A stretch of DNA of 23,690 nucleotides from a virus. Numbering within the stretch: position 1 is the first letter of the stretch; each line of letters opens with the position of its first letter. The stretch spans positions 1 to 23,690 of the IMG/VR virus record IMGVR_UViG_3300020176_000099; one strand, written 5' to 3'. Made by a program: the position numbers and the translations under genes. Shown here one piece after another: positions 20,570 to 23,690 of this stretch. The notes under the pieces are model-generated. The model searched no databases, was not told the DNA's origin, and saw only the letters and a program-made list of their open reading frames with translations.

Positions 20570-23500
20570 ATGTCAGGACCAAAGCTTATTATCAATTTCC
20601 CCCCGCTCACCTCGGTGCCCCCAAGCACCTGGCTACTCGCGGTGGGCGACCCATCCACCGGCGTCCTCTACAAGGCGCCCATAAGCCTACTGACAACCGG
20701 CCCCCAGGGATGGCAGGGATATGGTGGCCTCCAGGGTAGGCAAGGTCCGCAGGGACTCGTTGGCCGCCAGGGGTTCCAGGGATGGCAGGGTGAGAAGGGT
20801 GACTTCGGGGGCGCGCAGGGCAACCAAGGATGGCAGGGCGCGACAGGTCCCGCCGGCGACCCGGGCGGCCCACAGGGCCTCCAGGGACTCCAGGGCCTAA
20901 CCGGGAGTGTCGGACCCCAAGGGTCCCAGGGCAACCAGGGTTTCCAGGGATGGCAGGGCAACCAGGGGTTCCAGGGATGGCAGGGCAACCAGGGGTTCCA
21001 GGGATGGCAGGGCAACCAAGGGTTCCAAGGATGGCAGGGCAACCAGGGGTTCCAGGGATGGCGGGGCAACCAGGGGTTCCAGGGATGGCAGGGCAACCAA
21101 GGGTTCCAGGGATGGCAGGGTTCGCAGGGTCCAACGGGTATCGGCAGGCAGGGCAGGCAGGGACCTCAGGGTCCCCAGGGGTGGCAGGGCCTGCAAGGTC
21201 CTCAGGGTGAGACGGGACTGACAGGACCCCAGGGTTTCCAGGGAGAGACCGGCCCCACGGGCATCGGCGTACAGGGTTGGCAGGGCGTCACCGGTCCCGC
21301 AGGCGATCCGGGCGGGCCACAGGGCCTCCAGGGTCTGCAGGGATGGCAGGGCGTAACCGGCGTGCAGGGTTTCCAGGGTTGGCAGGGCGCCAAGGGGGAC
21401 TTCGGAGGCGCACAGGGAAGACAGGGACCACAGGGCGTACCGGGCATCCAGGGACGCCAGGGCGTGGCAGGGGAAGCGGCGAACGCGGCCAACTGGCGGT
21501 TGTACAAATACATGGGATCGGTCACCTCGCCGACCCCGGGAAACGGGGTTGCGGACGACGGCACCTTCAAGATATGGGACGGAAGGCCCCTCGACACCGT
21601 TGTCGAGATAGACGCATCTGTCCAATTCAAGAACATCGTAGAGATAAACATCGCAGAGGTGGACTACGACTCGATCAACAGGGAACCGTACTTCGAGTAC
21701 CTTAGCGTGGGTTCAGTCATCAGCTTCTACCGACCAGAGGACAAGGACAGGAAGTGGTGGTTCAAGATAACGTCCAAGTCCGCCAACGGTACCTGGTACA
21801 CTTTGGGGGTCACGGGACTTGGTGGCGGCGCAGTCAACAACAATTTCGACTACATACAGGAGTACACCGAGTACGAGGTGGCGTTCGATATAGTCGGCGC
21901 CATGGGTTTGCAGGGATGGCAAGGATGGCAGGGTGAGAAGGGAGACTTCGGTGGGCCCCAGGGCTGGCAGGGCTGGCAGGGCATCACGGGTCCCGCCGGG
22001 GACCCGGGCGGTCCACAGGGGTTGCAAGGTTTCACCGGACCAACGGGATTCGGCCTGCAGGGCCTGCAGGGTGTCACGGGTCCGACCGGGGTTCAGGGAT
22101 TGCAAGGCCCCCAGGGCATCCAGGGTTGGCAAGGCGTCACGGGTCCGACCGGGTTCGGATTCCAGGGATTCCAAGGGGTCACCGGCCCGACCGGCATCCA
22201 GGGTTGGCAAGGCATCACGGGTCCAACCGGGTTCGGGTTCCAGGGACTCCAGGGGGTTACCGGACCGACCGGCATCCAGGGTTGGCAAGGCATCACAGGT
22301 CCGACCGGGTTCGGGTTCCAGGGTCAACAAGGGGAGACCGGACCCACAGGCATCCAGGGTTGGCAGGGTATAACCGGCCCGACCGGGTTCGGGTTTCAGG
22401 GTGTCCAGGGTTGGCAGGGTCTCCAGGGTCTCCAGGGATGGCAGGGAATAACCGGACCGACCGGTATCGGTCTGCAGGGCTTCCAGGGCTTCCAGGGATA
22501 TCAGGGATTCCAGGGTTGGCAGGGGATAACCGGCCCGACCGGGTTCGGGTTCCAGGGACAACAGGGTGAGACCGGCCCGACCGGCATCCAGGGTTGGCAG
22601 GGCATAACCGGCCCGACCGGGTTCGGTCTTCAGGGTTTCCAAGGGTTCCAAGGTCTCCAGGGTTTCCAGGGTTGGCAGGGCATAACCGGTCCAACCGGGT
22701 TCGGTCTTCAGGGGTTCCAGGGATATCAGGGATTCCAGGGACTCCAGGGTTGGCAGGGTATAACCGGTCCGACCGGATTTGGCTTCCAGGGCTTCCAGGG
22801 TTTCCAAGGGTTCCAGGGTTGGCAGGGTATCACAGGTCCTACCGGACTTGGTGGCCAGGGACAACAGGGATATCAAGGATTTCAAGGGTTCCAGGGACTG
22901 CAGGGTCTGCAAGGCATTACTGGTCCGACTGGACTTGGTGGCCAGGGACAACAGGGATGGCAGGGATTCCAGGGATTCCAAGGCGTCCAAGGGTTTCAGG
23001 GAGTGCAGGGATTCCAAGGCGTCCAAGGGTTTCAGGGATTCCAAGGCGTCCAAGGGTTTCAGGGATTCCAAGGCGTCCAAGGGTTCCAGGGAGTGCAGGG
23101 ACAACAGGGTTTCCAAGGGTTCCAGGGAGTACAAGGTTTCCAAGGCTTCCAGGGATTGCAAGGACGACAGGGATTGCAGGGATTCCAAGGTTTCCAGGGA
23201 TTGCAGGGCTTCCAGGGATTGCAGGGATTCCAAGGTCTGCAGGGATTGCAGGGATTCCAAGGTCTGCAGGGATTGCAGGGATTCCAGGGCCGGCAGGGAT
23301 TGCAGGGATTCCAGGGTCTGCAGGGATTCCAAGGCCTGCAGGGATTGCAGGGATTCCAGGGTCTGCAGGGATTCCAGGGTCTGCAGGGCCTACAGGGCAT
23401 CACTGGACCGACAGGTCCCGGGTTCCAGAGCATCTACAACCCGATGACATACCGGGTACTTACCGCAACAGGATCTTCAACCAACATAGCGTATGCCAGC

Positions 23501-23690
23501 AGACACTTCACCATGAACGACGCCGCTATACCTATTGCGAGGATAGAGGGTCACCTGCTTGTGGGGACATTCTCTACCGAACCCACTGCGGTGCCGGGCA
23601 AGATTAACGCGGCGAACGACGTGGTTGCATACAGCACATCCGACGAGAGGCTCAAGCACCGGATAGAACCCCTGGAGAACCCACTAGCTG
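20570..23690 (+). CDS. Giant collagen-like tail fibre with S74-type chaperone domain, 3' end outside the window
   Basis: At least 1040 residues from the ATG at 20570; the frame is open to the window edge. Residues 1-43 form a short head ([17 protein letters not shown]), probably for attachment. Residues about 44-300 are Gly-x-y triplets. About 301-445 form a non-repetitive globular insert ([30 protein letters not shown]). About 446-952 are again Gly-x-y triplets, then a linker and, at the end, [19 protein letters not shown], the start of a peptidase S74/endosialidase-type intramolecular chaperone that trimerises and then releases itself. Triplets are dominated by GFQ, GLQ and GWQ, with GPTG only at intervals. 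It would form a trimeric rod for host binding. The promoter box stands 24 bases upstream. Confidence 0.9.
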   Translation, partial: MSGPKLIINFPPLTSVPPSTWLLAVGDPSTGVLYKAPISLLTTGPQGWQGYGGLQGRQGPQGLVGRQGFQGWQGEKGDFGGAQGNQGWQGATGPAGDPGGPQGLQGLQGLTGSVGPQGSQGNQGFQGWQGNQGFQGWQGNQGFQGWQGNQGFQGWQGNQGFQGWRGNQGFQGWQGNQGFQGWQGSQGPTGIGRQGRQGPQGPQGWQGLQGPQGETGLTGPQGFQGETGPTGIGVQGWQGVTGPAGDPGGPQGLQGLQGWQGVTGVQGFQGWQGAKGDFGGAQGRQGPQGVPGIQGRQGVAGEAANAANWRLYKYMGSVTSPTPGNGVADDGTFKIWDGRPLDTVVEIDASVQFKNIVEINIAEVDYDSINREPYFEYLSVGSVISFYRPEDKDRKWWFKITSKSANGTWYTLGVTGLGGGAVNNNFDYIQEYTEYEVAFDIVGAMGLQGWQGWQGEKGDFGGPQGWQGWQGITGPAGDPGGPQGLQGFTGPTGFGLQGLQGVTGPTGVQGLQGPQGIQGWQGVTGPTGFGFQGFQGVTGPTGIQGWQGITGPTGFGFQGLQGVTGPTGIQGWQGITGPTGFGFQGQQGETGPTGIQGWQGITGPTGFGFQGVQGWQGLQGLQGWQGITGPTGIGLQGFQGFQGYQGFQGWQGITGPTGFGFQGQQGETGPTGIQGWQGITGPTGFGLQGFQGFQGLQGFQGWQGITGPTGFGLQGFQGYQGFQGLQGWQGITGPTGFGFQGFQGFQGFQGWQGITGPTGLGGQGQQGYQGFQGFQGLQGLQGITGPTGLGGQGQQGWQGFQGFQGVQGFQGVQGFQGVQGFQGFQGVQGFQGFQGVQGFQGVQGQQGFQGFQGVQGFQGFQGLQGRQGLQGFQGFQGLQGFQGLQGFQGLQGLQGFQGLQGLQGFQGRQGLQGFQGLQGFQGLQGLQGFQGLQGFQGLQGLQGITGPTGPGFQSIYNPMTYRVLTATGSSTNIAYASRHFTMNDAAIPIARIEGHLLVGTFSTEPTAVPGKINAANDVVAYSTSDERLKHRIEPLENPLA
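20927..21115 (+). repeat. Seven tandem 27-bp units in the fibre gene
   Basis: Seven consecutive 27-bp copies (nine codons, GNQGFQGWQ) that differ from one another by only a few bases, starting CAGGGCAACCAGGG. The near identity points to recent expansion by slippage or unequal recombination. Confidence 0.9.
22972..23088 (+). repeat. Four 27-bp units in the second collagen-like region
   Basis: The unit begins GGGATTCCAAGGCGTCCAAG and encodes GFQGVQGFQ. Copies at 22972-22998, 23008-23034, 23035-23061 and 23062-23088; the last differs by one base and a 9-base spacer follows the first. Three- and nine-codon variants continue to about 23400. Confidence 0.88.

Noticed and set aside
20927-21115. CRISPR-like look of regular 27-bp repeats
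   Set aside because: Repeats are directly adjacent with no spacers, are coding in one frame, and no cas genes are present.
21713-23332. Long antisense open frame (539 codons, Leu/Glu/Ser-rich) and other-frame ORFs in the fibre repeats
   Set aside because: They arise because the fibre is built of nine-base-periodic repeats, which keeps all frames free of stops; their low-complexity composition is a translation of the same repeat.

Overview
This window looks like part of the genome of a large tailed phage with a T4-like contractile tail (myovirus type). The direct evidence is a gp19-like tail tube gene, a gp47/SbcD-like recombination nuclease subunit, a GH24 lysozyme, a phage DHFR, ten tRNA or tRNA-like genes interrupted by a homing endonuclease, other free-standing nuclease genes, and a very long collagen-like tail fibre that ends in an S74-type chaperone domain. 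The DNA is GC-rich and most gene starts lack a clear Shine-Dalgarno sequence. Several are preceded by A-rich leaders, and one exported protein resembles a small outer-membrane barrel. I infer a Gram-negative, possibly Bacteroidota/Rhodothermota, host; this is not proven.

Layout. 1-2467 (minus): a partial unknown gene and a large accessory protein, translationally coupled. 2516-5897 (plus): a nucleotidyltransferase, two unknown proteins, and a second large protein that is a paralogue of the 440-2467 product with a DnaJ-like cysteine array added. 5899-8247 (minus): a gp47-like metallophosphoesterase and a methyltransferase/2OG-oxygenase fusion. 8350-9399 (plus): an unknown protein. 9402-10421 (minus): an HNH endonuclease. 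10584-11204 (plus): the tail tube, closed by a strong terminator. 11250-13892 (minus): two small unknown genes, then tRNAs Cys, Gln, His, Lys, Trp, Asn, Asp, an AT-rich homing endonuclease, then tRNAs Tyr, Phe and an Ile-like tRNA. 13906-14059 (minus): a promoter, a 29-codon ORF, hairpins and a terminator. 14143-17652 (minus): an operon of lysozyme, membrane lipoprotein, unknown, exported barrel-like protein, DHFR and glycosyltransferase-like protein. 17705-19516 (plus): a double glycosyltransferase. 19521-20477 (minus): two small unknowns and a GIY-YIG-like protein. 20570 to the end (plus): the tail fibre.

Regulation. A recurrent box, AATATATAC with small variants, stands upstream of most transcription units on both strands and is the likely phage promoter element, comparable in position to the T4 late promoter. 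In five cases its TATATA core ends only 4-5 nt before the ATG, which predicts leaderless mRNAs.

Most interesting points: the paralogous pair with an SCM...RALLW...DR(I/V)Y core and T4-like capsid-targeting N-termini; the uniform promoter-to-start spacing; the structured leader/small RNA ahead of the tRNA array; three tRNAs or tRNA-like genes with aberrant T loops, anticodon loop or D arm; and the Gln/Trp-rich, proline-poor collagen-like fibre.
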